A stretch of 64,000 nt of DNA from Ectobius pallidus. Its lineage: Eukaryota; Arthropoda; Insecta; Blattodea; Ectobiidae. Of this stretch, positions 1 through 12,013 are shown in pieces; position 1 is the stretch's first letter; the number at the start of each line of letters is the position of its first letter. The stretch lies in NCBI GenBank assembly GCA_964059195.1, contig CAXKWD010000006.1, positions 135,778,039-135,842,038 on the forward strand, written 5' to 3'. Below the pieces are notes generated by a model. It ran no database searches, was not told the origin of the DNA, and worked only from the letters and a program-made list of their open reading frames with translations. A program made the position numbers and the translations under genes.

Positions 1-1083
1 ATTAAGACCATTTTCATCATCTTTAACCATCTCCCTCAACATCAAAGGTCTATAATTTTCGTAGAATCAGTCATTTCTCTTTCCCTAATGTACTCATGTC
101 TCAATTTCTTTATAACACGCCACTCATGATAGATGGTTCTTCCATTCAGTGATTACCATTTTCCTTACTTCCATTAAGACAACAAACGCCTTATCATGAA
201 TGAAATCACTGCTTCTTCACTCTGTTATTATCCTCTCTCTCCTAATACCCACTACCTTCTTTCTAACGTTTTGCTATCCAGCAAGATTTCCGCTTTATGG
301 GTGAAAGAGATAAGGACTCTATAAATCATTTCTTGATATCTTCACTTTTCACGCATAAGGATTCTTTGTTTAATACCAAGGATGTAAATTTAGTGTAAAC
401 TTATGTCATATTTTATAATTTCCTATGGATATAATCTCCTATAGAAAAGTGACAGGAGGAAATTGGTTTCCAAGATTTTCCAAATGTTGTTGACCTTGTG
501 GGCCAAAATGTTGGATAACGTTACTTTACAGGGATTCACTGAGATGAAATTGAAATATTACACATTCTTACCGAAGTTTTCAAGGAAAATACCTTTTGAC
601 CGCTGTGTCCATTATTAAAGATGTAAGAAAAAAAAAACATTGATTTCATCCAGCCGTTTATCTGGCCGTCTATCTGCCTGCCTGTCTGTCTGCCTTACGT
701 CGATCTGTCATGATATCTAAAAAAGTTTGGTTATTCAATTTCCCATAACCTTTACAGATTGCAACACACATTAGGCCTACTTGCTAATTCATTGTATAAT
801 CGATTATCCCACCAATATACCATTAATTAATTTCATAGGCTTTTTTTGTTCTAGATTCTTGCTGAAAGCGAAATAGGATGTTAAATCTATTTAAAGTCAT
901 CAATTGCATTATATATAAAACAATCGTTCACACATACAACATTCGTCCTTTATATGTTGTAAATTATACGTTACACATTACATGCATAGGCATATTGCTT
1001 AAAAATCATACATATGAGTTTAAAATCTTTGCCTATCATGAAATCTGATAAAAGAAGTCTTCTCTTCACTGGCATGTTATTAT

Positions 1084-1674
1084 TCAAATATAAAATGTAC
1101 ACAATGTATTAAAATTAGCGTTTACACCAGAATAAAAAAATCTAAAATCGTATTTACAAATTCCAATTTTAGACATACCGGTACTAGTCAGATCTGATTG
1201 CATCCATGCTGGTTTATTCTCCTCGAAGTGCTCCAGCTTTGACCTGATGCTATCCCAAAAACTAACTCTTTTCTCTACCATGTTATTATTGCCGCAGTAT
1301 GATCAATAAGCCACAAGGAAAATAAAGATTCCCAAACCTATATACCAGTGTGGAATAATTCCCATAAACTTTTGGGATTTAGGCTATTCATAATTTTGAC
1401 AGATAAATGGTTTGAAATTTAACTTGTTACGATCTAATGAATTTATGACAAACCTCCATGGCATGGTGTTTACCGATAGATCTGGAGACCTTGGAATAAT
1501 CCTTGCCACCTCGTAGAATTTCATAAAGTAAGGAAGTCTGAAAAGGGATGAAATCAGCCTCACGATAATATCGAGATGCTCGTAGATAGGCCCTAAGTAA
1601 TGTTGACGATGAAGAAAGCCATCAGAAACGTCCATTGGAGATAATGCACTGACCATTTTCTCCAATCCTACCAT
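1084..1674 (-). pseudogene. Decayed minus-strand reading frame, product not recognised
   Basis: Two open stretches (1674-1384 and 1281-1084) lie in the same frame on the minus strand. They are separated by about 100 bases that stay readable in that frame except for one TAG and one TGA. The middle part would encode a hydrophobic segment (MGIIPHWYIGLGIFIFLVAY) followed by the stop, then the second stretch begins MVEKRVSFWDSIRSKLEHFE. A good splice donor (CCG|GTATGT in minus orientation) lies near 1160, so the second stretch could be a real exon or the relic of one. The pattern of readable frame, membrane-like segment and in-frame stops suggests a broken gene or a pseudogene copy. I do not recognise the family. 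Chance open frames of this size do occur in AT-rich DNA, so confidence is low. Confidence 0.25.
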
Positions 1675-3079
1675 CTTTCGTTATGGTTGAAAGACCCATG
1701 TAGAAAACTCAGCCTGTCCCGCTATGATATGTAACGTTTCGGTGTTACGCCTATATGACTCGTTAAAACTGAGCAGGTTGGCTGAGGAATTGACTCACAT
1801 TTACGTCCATTGGCTGACAATCTGAGCAGGTTCAGGATTTTCCCAGTTCTCAGGCGAAATTTTTCGTTTGATATTTACTTGACTTTGACTTTAGAATACA
1901 ACGAAGTAAAGTAGGCCCAAATTACTTTTCTCTGTGGAGAATTTTCTAATCGATAAAAATTAATTGATATTCTAATCACAAAATGTCAGAATGTTTGGTA
2001 GGTATCATTTTCTATGAAAACTTATAACAATAGATGCTGTCAGTAAGACGTATTCTCTATGAAAAATGTTGAAAATCAACATCGGTCATAGATATACCAC
2101 TAAAGAACAGTGATAAAAGCGAATTGTGCCTGCCTTTAGTTTGCATGACTGTGTTTTCATGTAACATTTCTCGATAATTGTGTTTGTAGAATAAACCACG
2201 GTGTTGTCATGGAAATGTTTTTCCATTCCAGCTGTTGACTCAACGAATACCCATTTGATTTATCATGTAAATGTGGTTCCAGTTTGCAAACAGAATCGCT
2301 CGAATACATGCTGTATATAGAGGGGGTACATGTTAGGTGAATATGTTTGACCTGATTATTTATAAACATGTTGTATTTCATAGGATTTTGTATGATGAAT
2401 GTTTAATTCATGTAGTATTATTAGTAGCCCATGTTAATTATCCACTTTCCATAAAGTACTTCTTCTTTTAACTTCGGTGCCCTCTCGGATTATTTCTGAT
2501 GTAGGGAAATTGGCAACGGGGTGTTATGGACATCTTTTGCATCCATTTTCCGGTAAATAACTTACCGAATGATGATAACTGGTGTTTTCCCAACAAACAA
2601 AACTTTGCTGCTTGTTTTACACAAGGTGCCATATGTCACAGCCTACCAGTCAATCCTTTTTTGATAATTTTTAAAATCATAAATATTAATAAATTGTGCT
2701 TGCAAAACTCTATATAAAATATAAGTTTTAAACGCTTATTAATGTGATTTTAACAACAAAGATACGTTCATCTTTAATTCATAATTATATGAGCTCTACA
2801 CAAGGAGCAAAGATGTTATACAATACTTATACTGTGGTTATACATATTTTTAAATATCGAACTTTTAAATGCACTAAACACTAGTTCAGATTGTTAGTCA
2901 AGTTTATAAATAACTTATCAGCCAGTGTTTTAAACTTAAACTGAAAGAGTATTTGTATGAAAAGACATTTTATTCTTTAAAGGATTTTTTACACAAATTA
3001 TTACTGCAGTCACTGTAACCTTATTTGTCCTAAATAATATTGACAGTATCTATCTATACAATGTATAGCTACAGATATA
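1675..3079. other. AT-rich stretch without a recognisable gene
   Basis: I see only short chance reading frames on both strands and no splice-framed coding pattern. The bases are AT-rich throughout. Confidence 0.5.
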
Positions 3080-3084
3080 ATAAA

Positions 3085-3126
<42 letters not shown>

Positions 3127-3293
3127 TGTACTGTATGTGCCACATTACCTTCTACAACAGATAGAAAATCTTTCTCACGCTTCAAATTTTCAAACAGCTT
3201 CACCACAGGATGATAAACAACTGTCCCTCTGGCACCGAAGAATAATGCATGGACTTCATAATTCCTTTTGCCGAATCTCTCTCGGAGTTTCAC
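3080..3293 (-). pseudogene. LINE 3' relic with (AAT)n tail
   Basis: Read on the minus strand, 3293-3140 encodes KLRERFGKRNYEVHALFFGA and then continues to the sequence HTVQ. The stretch YEVHALFFGARGT resembles the C-terminal tail of non-LTR retrotransposon polyproteins. It runs directly into a (AAT)n run (3083-3125 on +), which would be the element's 3' tail. This fits the usual 3' anatomy of LINE insertions: a coding end followed by a simple-repeat tail. The family assignment rests on a short similarity judged by eye. No 5' part is seen, so the copy would be strongly 5'-truncated. Confidence 0.35.
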
Positions 3294-4015
3294 TTAAAAA
3301 ATGGAATGTAATTTTCGTATATTATGTTTTTAATTTCTTTGTCAACGTCCAGTACCTGATCTTTGTTGTTGTTCTCGAGCCCCTCAGTTCTACAGAAGAT
3401 TAGCTGTTGATAACCTTTTGAATACTACAGTATTATATACGTGCAGTGGAAAAAAAAAGCCTTATGGCCTGAACTTTGCCAGTATAAATAAATAATATAA
3501 ACTGCAAATCTGTTCTTGTCATTGCTGTCGATTACGGTACATGTACTTCATCAAAACATTATAGGCATACTAAAAATAGTAGTACCCCTCAATAGCCATT
3601 TATGAAAATTATAATTAAATAAATAAAAGAAAATCTATTATTTATTATAATTCGAAAATGTAATCACATTCTGAAATTGTTCAGCTAACTCGCTTACTCA
3701 GGCCAGTTATACCAGACTGTGTGAGAGCTGAGGCAACAACCCGCATTCAACATTCACGATCCATATGAATATTGTGTCTGAGGCATCGATTTGTTGACAT
3801 GTGACAGAGATTAATAACTTAGAAGCTAACAGAAAATGGGCTATTATATCAGCCATCAAATTGCGATTTGCCTGACAGTTGGACACGTAAGCTGTAAGAT
3901 AAACTCGATCCAATTCGACTTCGTAACACACTTTATATATGACTTGTAATCATGACTAGAATAATATTTATAGTTATCGTGTAACAGAACATTCTGCCAA
4001 TCAATTTTTACTTTC
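3294..4015. other. AT-rich stretch without a recognisable gene
   Basis: No convincing coding pattern is visible on either strand. A 74-codon minus-strand frame at 3707-3931 has no features I can link to a family. Confidence 0.45.
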
Positions 4016-4235
4016 TCTACACGGTTCTATTGCAAGAACCGACTCCAAAATTCGATTCGAGCTTTTTGAGGTAACCTGAATACAGTATTATTTTCGGAAA
4101 TATTTTGTGTTTTGTGTGTCTGGTGAACAACATAGCTCGAGAACTAACTATGATATTTAAAACAAAACTTTGTATTTTGGTTTAGACATCTTCACGATAA
4201 TTGACTATTGGCTAAAACAGGCCGTGGGCCTTAAC
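4016..4235 (+). repeat. Fragment of the 'ACTTCCTCTG' dispersed repeat family
   Basis: The segment with 'accgactccaaaattcgat', 'gaacaacatagctcgagaac' and 'aaaacaaaactttgtatttt' parallels 5740-5930 and 60205-60420 in the same order. It is a diverged partial copy of a repeat present at least eight times in this window. Confidence 0.45.
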
Positions 4236-5739
4236 AAGAGGAAGTATAAAAATAATTAAATTCAGTTCACAAATATTATAGTAATTCACGAATAAAAGTG
4301 TACATTCTTGCAATCACACAATAAAGGTATATGCGGAATGATAACATTCTTTGCAATAAAAAGAAAATTGATAAGTTAAACATACATTTTAAAATGTTCG
4401 AGAGATTATCTTCAGAACAAAAGGTACAAACTATTATTTTATCAAGTCATAAAGATGTTAATCTACGTTTTAAATATTTAACTTTTAGTAATTTCGCTAT
4501 TAGAAAAATTTTCGGGTGTCTTTTTGTATGGATGGTCCTCTTTTTCCATTGCAAATAGTTCTTAGAATATTTTGAATAAACCGAAAGAACATAATAGTTT
4601 ACACCTCATTCTTGTATTTGATAATTAATTATAAATGTGACCATTGATTTGAGGAGCTTAAAAATTGTTTTATTGTTTTTAAATTTAACTTATAATATAT
4701 AATTGTATTTTATTTATTTATTGTGATTTCGTAAAATTCATATATTCACATATTTATGTTATTGGTTTTTAATAAGCCTTGGGGTTATCTTGAATTAGGT
4801 GAATATTGTATTCTCCAGTAGTGCTATAACAAAAGCCATTTATTTTAAATAAATTATGAGGTTTAAAAGATGTGTCTTTTTATGTCAAGATATTACTGTT
4901 ATAGGGTATAGATCAATGTCGCATAGGCGCTGGTTGAAGCTTCCTTTAGAAAAACTATCTGATTAACGTCTTCCTCTCACCCATATTTGCTACATATTTC
5001 GCCTGGGTCTTCAAGACCTGGAGGGAAGTCCGTTCACATTTGAAATGGGCTGCAATAAACAGAATCGGTTTTATATTTGTTATCCGTATTACAGCGTAGA
5101 AAACATATTCGGGTGTCTATTCCTGTGTCTAGAATTGAGAAATATAGCCTATATTTTGTGATTTTACGAATCTAGCGATACATTTTCAGAATTAACATAT
5201 GTGTGTATGTGTGTGTGTGCTGATCTAAGATCAAGGCATGAAAAGAAAATCGAATGACACGCTTTCCAAGGATTTAAAGGCCAGCATTTTGACGACTTAA
5301 TCTTTTTTTATGTAGCAAAAATATCTCTAACGACTTGATCTTTTATTAAAAAGAAAAACTTTATTTATGTCCTTTTTAATTCCTTAACAGCAATAATGTA
5401 TCACAATTAAATATTGTTATATCTAATCATTTAGGTGTCTAATACTCTTAAAATGTATAACCTCGTTCGTATAATTCTTGTCCACTACGGAGTTTAAATT
5501 TGTGATAGAAACAGGGTGCAAAGGTTGACAAAATCTCCTCCCCCATATCTTACAAAAGTAATATTTATTTGAGAATTTTCTAGAGTTTCTTTCTTTTTAA
5601 TGAGTATAGAGTTGAGAAGCGAGGAGAAGCCGAGTTCTCTTTAATTTGGGAACGAATATCGTACACTGTTTTTTTCCCTACAAATTTACAGTAATACAGA
5701 TAAAGTAAAAGGATTGGCTACGATTTTATACATACTACC

Positions 5740-6290
5740 CATTGTGTTCGACCCCGCAATTCTATATCAAGTTTTCAGCATAAATACATGTTTAGACGTT
5801 TTGTGACTCAAGTGCTATTTTCAGAAACATATCTCTTTGTGTATATGTGTATACCCTAATCAGCTAGCTCGAGAAGGAAAATAGTAGTATATAAAACAAA
5901 ATTTTTATTTAGTTTAGGTATCTTTTGGGGATGTGACACAAAAATTGACGACTTACTTACTCTTATATTCCATCCACTCTTCAAGAAGAAAATTTCATTT
6001 CTCGCGATTTCTTGAAAAGTTTTTGAAATGTTTTTCGCCAAAATTCTCTGAAGGATAGTTAAAAGCCAACCACCATTCGTAGGAACTCAGGCTGTAAATC
6101 TTGTATAGGCCTAATACATGCTGAGGATGAGAAAATGAATACCCACTACTTGTAACTAGGCCTCCTATTCGACATCAGAATGTGACGCGAGAAAATTGTA
6201 TTGCCCACGCTTAAGAGTAAAGAAATCTATGTGAGTGTATTATTTCAGATTTCATTTGGGTTTCATATCCCTGGAGGATTTAGCATGAAG
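5740..6290 (+). repeat. Copy of the 'ACTTCCTCTG' dispersed repeat family
   Basis: The order of blocks matches the copy at 60160-61005: 'gttcgaccccgcaattc', then 'cagctagctcgagaagg', 'cgcgatttcttgaaaagttt', 'aaaattctctgaaggatagtt' and 'aaaagccaaccaccattcgt', ending near 'tcatttgggtttcatatccc'. It is an old, diverged copy with no intact coding sequence. Confidence 0.55.
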
Positions 6291-6398
6291 TTTCAACGAT
6301 GAACCAGATATTCATTCTCACATTTTTCTCGAAAACGGTTCCAATTATTTTTATTCAATTGTCTACACGAATATTTTCTCCATTAAATTGCCTGGAGG

Positions 6399-7207
6399 CA
6401 GGGCAGTATTTCTAAATAGGCTAAGTAGGCTGCAGCCTAGAGCGGAAAATTTTCAGGGGCGGCAGTTTGGCAATTTATTCAAAAGTTAAAATGAAGTATT
6501 TCAGACGTTAATAATATTTTCGGTACTAATTTTAGAATACATGTTACTTAAAGTTTTTCCTGCCTTAAAGAGTTAATAACTATCTGAGAACTAGTATTTC
6601 TGAAATACGCTTAAACTCACTTTCATTAATTTGTATTGAGGCAAATACAACAAAAACACTTTCATATGGGGACATTATTAACGGGTTTGCCATTAAGAAA
6701 TCTTGTGAAAAAGCTATGTAAATTTGAACATGACGATTACGTGGGGTGAATTGTTTTAGAGAAGTTTGTATAGGCCTATTTTTAAACAAATAAACCAGTA
6801 CATTAACTACATTTTGTGTAATTTCATTTCACCGTGTAGGACAACTTAATTCAAATTGAACACAGTTCTTGAATTACGCAAAAGATAGTCATTAGCATTA
6901 AAATATAAAAATATGTTTAAAATAGTGATCACTGATCTCCAAGAACAAATTAATTAATTTCGAAACCCACTTCATTTTTTAATGAATCTCAAAAGAAGTT
7001 AGTAAAAAAAACAAGTAGATAACTAATTTGATCATTATAATTGTACTTTTATCTAAATTAAATGAACTTTATGTTTAAAAAAGATGAAAACGCCAATGAA
7101 CTCTATCCTTTTGTTGTATAAACAAATGTATTAAGCAAATATGAACTATAGAGAGGGCGGCAAATGGACTTTAGCCTGTAAGCGGCATACTCTTAAATCC
7201 GGTCCTG
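6399..7207. mobile_element. Non-autonomous hAT-like element with exact 8-bp target duplication
   Basis: The element begins CAGGGCAGTATTT and ends CCGGTCCTG. It is bracketed on both sides by the same 8-mer, CCTGGAGG (6391-6398 and 7208-7215). An 8-bp target duplication and CAG...CTG ends are the signature of hAT transposons. Inside the left end are 'cagcctagagcgg' and 'caggggcggcag', a composition often seen at the ends of hAT elements. I see no transposase ORF of useful length, so this is an 809-bp deletion derivative. The exact duplication suggests the boundaries are correct. Confidence 0.8.
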
Positions 7208-7413
7208 CCTGGAGGCTATTTTAAGCCATGTATTTCATACACGAACTTTGGTTTCATGTTTTGCCTTGTGAATAATGTGACTGAATGCGCACTACTACAG
7301 GAAAGCCGTGTTTATCTATGTAGGAATATAATAAGAGCAGATGGAGTTATTTGAGTGTTCATATCAGAATTTTTAAAATTAATTTACCGTAGATTGTATT
7401 CAAATTTATGGGA

Positions 7414-9846
7414 TTTTTTTTTTTTTTTTTACAGATGTGTATAAGTGTAAGTGTTTATTACAATAATTAACTTTTTACAAATTCCAATGCAAACAGTCGC
7501 ATGGGTCCGCATGGACCGTACATGCTTACGCAAAAACACACAAAAAAAGAACAAATAATATAAATACAAAATAACACAAACAAACTAAATCTATTCCTCA
7601 CCCTCCACACCCGCTCTCCAATTCGTCGCTTTTTCAAACCTGAGCTGTCTCGCCTTCATTAAAAACTTCCCAATGCCTTCCTCAACGTTTTTTCCCGTCA
7701 GTAACTCCAAACATTTCCGTTGATCCCTATTTGATTCCATAAAAGATAATGGTAAATATTTTCCCCTCCAATTTTCCAAACCTTCACAATTCGCCAAAAT
7801 ATGAAACCATGATTCTTCCCCCTTACATAATGGACAAACTCTCATTCCGTTTTCATCTATAACCTTAATCATTCTCCACGCACCGAGTCTAATCCAAGCG
7901 AGGCCTAGTTTACTGACTTTAGATCCTTTTCGTATGTAGTGTTCCTTCCCCCACTCCAATTTTAACCGCGATTGTAATTCAAGTGAAACCATAGTCTGAC
8001 ATTGTGCATTTGTCTGTTGTCTATCAATATCCTTCAAACGGTTCTTAACCTTCCTCCACACACTTCTCCTATTTCCCTGCCCATCCATCCAAACGTATCC
8101 CATCCCAATTGTTTCTAATCCCTTTCTTAATTTGGAAGCCCATGTATTTCCTCCTATTCTTAGCTGTTCTTGATAACATATTGCTCTAATTAGAGACTGA
8201 TCCCCCAGCATAAGTTGTAACCAATATTTCACCGCCCTAATTTTACACTCTATAGTCTCACTATGCGCTCCAAACTCTCTCATAATGCCACAATTTGCAG
8301 TACCCCTCCCTACCCCCAAAATCCCTTTCAAAAAACGCGTCCTGACCTGATCTAGATTCCCTGTTTCTTCCCAACCCCATATCTCAGCCCCATAAGTCAT
8401 CGTCGATCTCACTATTGCCCCGTACAGAGTTTCCATAACACCTATTGGCATGTCTGGAATTTTACTACGTATCCGAAGAGTTTCAGCTGATTTCAGTCCC
8501 GCTTTATGTTTCGTCACCTCAATGTGCTTTGCCCATCGTCCGTTCATAGTAAGCGTCAATCCTAAATACACGAAGTTCTTCACGTTATCCAAAGATTGTC
8601 CCGCATACGTCCATGTCTCTTCCCTGCTATAAACTGATCCGTTCTTAAAGGTCATAGTCTTAGTCTTTTTTGTATTAACAGTAAGTGACCATTCCTCGCA
8701 GTAAGTTTGAAGCCTGTCTAGTCCCAGTTGTAGTCCGTGAATCGTCGTTGAACATAACACCATGTCATCTGCGTATAAAAGCACAGGAACATGTACATTC
8801 CCCACCTCAGGTGCTTCCATATGTATCTGTCCCATTACATCAACAATATCGTCTATAAACATATTAAATAATAAAGGAGACAAAATACAACCCTGCCTCA
8901 CCCCCATCTTGCTGACAAAACTTTCCGATACCCTTGTACTGTCGTACTTTACACAAAATTCCACATTTTTATAAATCGCCTGCAATGCTACAATCATCTT
9001 CCGCGTAATCCCTTTCACCCACAATTTATGCCATAACGCCTCACGATTAATTGAGTCAAACGCCTTCTTCAGATCTACAAAAGCACAATGCAGTTTTCCA
9101 CGTTTTAATGATATTTGTCTCCCACGTAATGTGTCCAAAATAAATACCCCATCTATAGTACTATGTCCTTCTCTAAAGCCAAATTGAAATTTTGAAAGTT
9201 TACTAAATTCCGTTGACCAGTCCTTAAGTCTGCTATACAGTATTCTGCAATATATTTTCTCCATAATAGGTAACAGAGTGACTCCCCTATAATTGTCCGG
9301 AATTCTTTTTGGTCCATTCCCCTTATAAATTGGCTGAATTATTCCCTTGCCCCAACACTGAGGATAATTCCCACCACGAAACGTTTTCTCGAAAATCTGG
9401 AGCATCACCAAACCAAACTCATTAACACTTGCAGCGGCTTTAAATACTTCAGGCGGTAACCCATCAGAACCCGGAGCCTTCCCACTTTTCAATCCTTTAA
9501 TTGCCCTTATGACCTCCTGTATAGTAATATCTTCATCCAACATTGGTACTTCCAGCCACCCCCGCCTTTGAATCTCTATTGTTTTTCCCGCCCCCCATTC
9601 CCCACCACCGAAAACTCCTATAAAATGTTGAAGCCATTTTTCCGGAGATATTTCACTAATTGTCTGACGATTACCCTTTATATCTTTAACCAGTCGCCAA
9701 ACCATAGCGTTATCTCCCCTCGAAGCGGCCTCCCGAATTTCTTTAACCATTTTGTCTTGCCAATTACTTCTTTTCTCCCTTAAAATCACTTTATATTCCT
9801 TTCTAGCATGAGTATACACTGTCCTTCGATTATTGTACATGTTTCA
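7414..9846 (-). mobile_element. 5'-truncated non-LTR retrotransposon (LINE), minus strand
   Basis: The element reads right to left. It comprises an open reverse transcriptase frame (9840-7591), about 160 bp of 3' untranslated sequence, and a poly(A) tail that appears as a run of 17 T at 7414-7430. Upstream of the ORF the same frame meets a stop within two codons, and no endonuclease or ORF1 sequence is visible, so the copy appears truncated at its 5' end near 9845. I could not identify a target-site duplication. The tail and 5' truncation are the normal result of target-primed reverse transcription. Confidence 0.85.
7591..9840 (-). CDS. Reverse transcriptase of a non-LTR retrotransposon, uninterrupted 749 codons
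   Basis: The protein copies element RNA into DNA at a nicked target. Residues about 110-400 carry the fingers/palm motifs: KSGKAPGSDGLPPE (119-131), the NYRGVTLLP block (183-191), VDLKKAFD with a catalytic Asp (255-262), GVRQGCILSPLLFN (313-326) and the active-site YADD (356-359). A CCHC-like knuckle C669-x2-C672-x7-H680-x4-C685 lies near the C-terminus, as in several LINE clades. The N-terminal 90 residues look like the linker after the endonuclease, which itself is missing. There is no stop or frameshift in 2.25 kb, so the insertion is young, although it cannot be autonomous without an endonuclease. I do not assign a clade. The annotated Met may be internal to the original ORF. Confidence 0.9.
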   Translation of the reverse strand: MYNNRRTVYTHARKEYKVILREKRSNWQDKMVKEIREAASRGDNAMVWRLVKDIKGNRQTISEISPEKWLQHFIGVFGGGEWGAGKTIEIQRRGWLEVPMLDEDITIQEVIRAIKGLKSGKAPGSDGLPPEVFKAAASVNEFGLVMLQIFEKTFRGGNYPQCWGKGIIQPIYKGNGPKRIPDNYRGVTLLPIMEKIYCRILYSRLKDWSTEFSKLSKFQFGFREGHSTIDGVFILDTLRGRQISLKRGKLHCAFVDLKKAFDSINREALWHKLWVKGITRKMIVALQAIYKNVEFCVKYDSTRVSESFVSKMGVRQGCILSPLLFNMFIDDIVDVMGQIHMEAPEVGNVHVPVLLYADDMVLCSTTIHGLQLGLDRLQTYCEEWSLTVNTKKTKTMTFKNGSVYSREETWTYAGQSLDNVKNFVYLGLTLTMNGRWAKHIEVTKHKAGLKSAETLRIRSKIPDMPIGVMETLYGAIVRSTMTYGAEIWGWEETGNLDQVRTRFLKGILGVGRGTANCGIMREFGAHSETIECKIRAVKYWLQLMLGDQSLIRAICYQEQLRIGGNTWASKLRKGLETIGMGYVWMDGQGNRRSVWRKVKNRLKDIDRQQTNAQCQTMVSLELQSRLKLEWGKEHYIRKGSKVSKLGLAWIRLGAWRMIKVIDENGMRVCPLCKGEESWFHILANCEGLENWRGKYLPLSFMESNRDQRKCLELLTGKNVEEGIGKFLMKARQLRFEKATNWRAGVEGEE

Positions 9847-9849
9847 TTG

Positions 9850-11249
9850 TTGTAGTATTATAGGCTACTGTAACCCTCTACTGTTATAAATCAATAACAA
9901 AACCTCTCGTTTATTCCTGGTTTAAGAATCTCATCCTTCGAACACACAGGTTCATTCCAATTGATTTCGCTCGTAGTCGTAGTATAGACTGACTGAGAAT
10001 TTATGTCGTTTAGACCCATGCATTGTTCATTTCCACTACATCTGTTGCAACATTCGTGAACGTCATTTGTTTAATTTCCTCTGGAAACGCGTTTGAAATG
10101 AATGAGTCCGACCTCCATCAATAAAAGTCAACAGAATCGAAGTCCTGAATGGAGATGGAATAAAAGATTGTTTACAAAATAAAACAATGGAGTTCTCGGA
10201 AACTGTCATTGGTATAGACTAAATTCTGAGGAAAATTCTAGAAATCATAAATGTAACTAACTAATGTATATATATTAATCGGTGAGAGACATTGCTACTC
10301 CATATTAGTAATAAAATCAGTACAGAAATTGAAGCAATCAGAGCATAAAGAATACTGCTTCTATCCAATTAATAATCATTTCAAAATCGTTGATCAGTTT
10401 AATGTCTATCCTTCTTTTGTTTTGTTTTTTATTCTCTTTCTCATCTCTTCTCTGTTTCTTCTGTTCTTTTCTTCTTCAACTCTTATTCTTTTCCTCCATC
10501 TCTTAGGCCTATTCTTTTGTTATCTTATTTCCTTACATTTTTTATTTTATTTTTTTCTTGCAACTCCAGGTTTTCAAAAGTAATTCAAATTTTACAAAAG
10601 TTTATATAAATATATATATGTGTATATATATCCCCCCGAAAGAGCGAAATGCTCGGGCTCAGGTACTTAATAATTTCATTGCTACAAAATGTGCATGATG
10701 CAAATATAAAGAAAGATAGATAGAAGGAAATTTCATAATGAAAAGGTAGATATGATCATAAATTTTGGAAAAAAAAACTGATAGTGTTTAAGCAGAAATT
10801 ATAAAACGATGGACTGCACATAATTTATATGGGTAAATATTGTAATTACCTACTTTTACATAATTCATAGCCTTGGAATTATATTTAGTTTTAGCATCCT
10901 TATGATTACCATTAGGCTATGTTTGCTATTTAGTCCATTGATGATAAGTTCACTACCTCACAGCATAGTTTTCACAAATTTTAAAAGTGGATTCCAGTTG
11001 ACACTAAACCAACCTGCTGCAGTAGTTACATGAACATTTTCTCCAAGTTCATTAGATGACACAGTTCTTCTGCTCGATAATATAATTTACTATACGAACA
11101 TCAATTTTGTTTTCATTGTCAGCATTATCAGCACTTTTCCTTAGTTTACTTTTATTACCACTGCACATAACTATATTCGCATCGAGGATATCCACATTAT
11201 TTGATAATTTGGCACAACTAGGATGGTAATAATTTTCTCACACACTACG
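9850..11249. other. AT-rich stretch with T-rich low-complexity tract
   Basis: I see no gene here. A pyrimidine-rich tract at about 10400-10560 gives an 84-codon frame of mostly Leu, Phe and Ser, which I treat as a composition artefact. A short (TA)n/(TG) patch lies at 10606-10630. Confidence 0.5.
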
Positions 11250-11251
11250 TA

Positions 11252-12011
11252 CAGTCGGTCAAATAAAAAACGTCGGGCGGTATTTGATTGAGTATCACGA
11301 ACGAGCATATGCGCATGTACAGGAAGACTTAAGGTTAGGTTCACACACGCCTCTTGTCTATCCATGTATTTTCTTGATTATTTAGTCAGTTTTGTTCCAA
11401 AACAAACATGTATAGAAGGCTGTGGCTATATGCCTCAAATCCGCCATATTCTTGGTTGCAAATTTTTATAATATTAATAATTAATAGATTCGCGAGGAAT
11501 ATGTTTATTCAAGGAGCATTTTTTTAAGATTCTATTTTATAATACCGGTACTTCTAGTGCAAAATCAATAACCTACGCTCAACTTCTCCAACCAATCTTA
11601 GCATCGAAATACGCGTCCGGCCAGATCAACGTTTGCTATGAAAACTTCCGGTTGCATTATAGTAAAGTTTCCACCTCTGTGCTGCTCTTTCATAAATATG
11701 GAACCTTCTCGCTGCTTCAGAGACCGAAAAATGCAGGTCAATTACAGCCCTAACTACACTTTCTCTCACGTTAGCATTTGTATGTGGCGATGACACAAAG
11801 CAAAATGAATTATGAAAATGCATTAAGTTGAATATCGTGTGTTGCGCTTTCCGCGTTGTTCATTTTTTCCCTCCGTGTTCATATTTTCCCTCCTGCCGCA
11901 TGGCCTCATATGTTCCGAAAATGACCTGTATTTTGTGTTTTTTATAGGAAACTTGTCAAAACTTTAATTTTAACAGCATACGAGTCCCGACGTTTTTTAT
12001 TTGACCGACTG
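11252..12011 (-). mobile_element. Tc1/mariner-type element with perfect 26-bp inverted ends
   Basis: The left end starts CAGTCGGTCAAATAAAAAAC (11252-11277 in full) and the right end (11986-12011) is its exact reverse complement over 26 bases. Both ends are flanked by TA (11250-11251 and 12012-12013), the invariant target duplication of the Tc1/mariner superfamily. The element is 760 bp, about half the length of a full Tc1 element, and keeps only the start of a transposase on the minus strand. Perfect end identity points to a young, internally deleted copy that a related full-length element could mobilise. Confidence 0.9.
11626..11823 (-). pseudogene. N-terminal transposase remnant with helix-turn-helix-like segment
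   Basis: This 65-codon frame inside the TA-flanked element contains RESVVRAVIDLHFSVSEAAR followed by RFHIYERAAQRWKLYY. That spacing (helix, SVSEAARRF, then AAQRW) resembles the DNA-binding helix-turn-helix found at the N-terminus of Tc1/mariner transposases, such as 'VSEAARRF...TVRRW'. It ends about 350 bp before the left end without any DDE/D catalytic domain, so it cannot encode an active transposase. A short DNA-binding peptide from such deletion derivatives could in principle compete for element ends, but that is inference. Confidence 0.6.
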
Positions 12012-12013
12012 TA

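Noticed and set aside
10329..10583. 84-codon plus-strand frame
   Set aside because: It lies in a T-rich tract; the peptide is almost all Leu, Phe and Ser with no family pattern.
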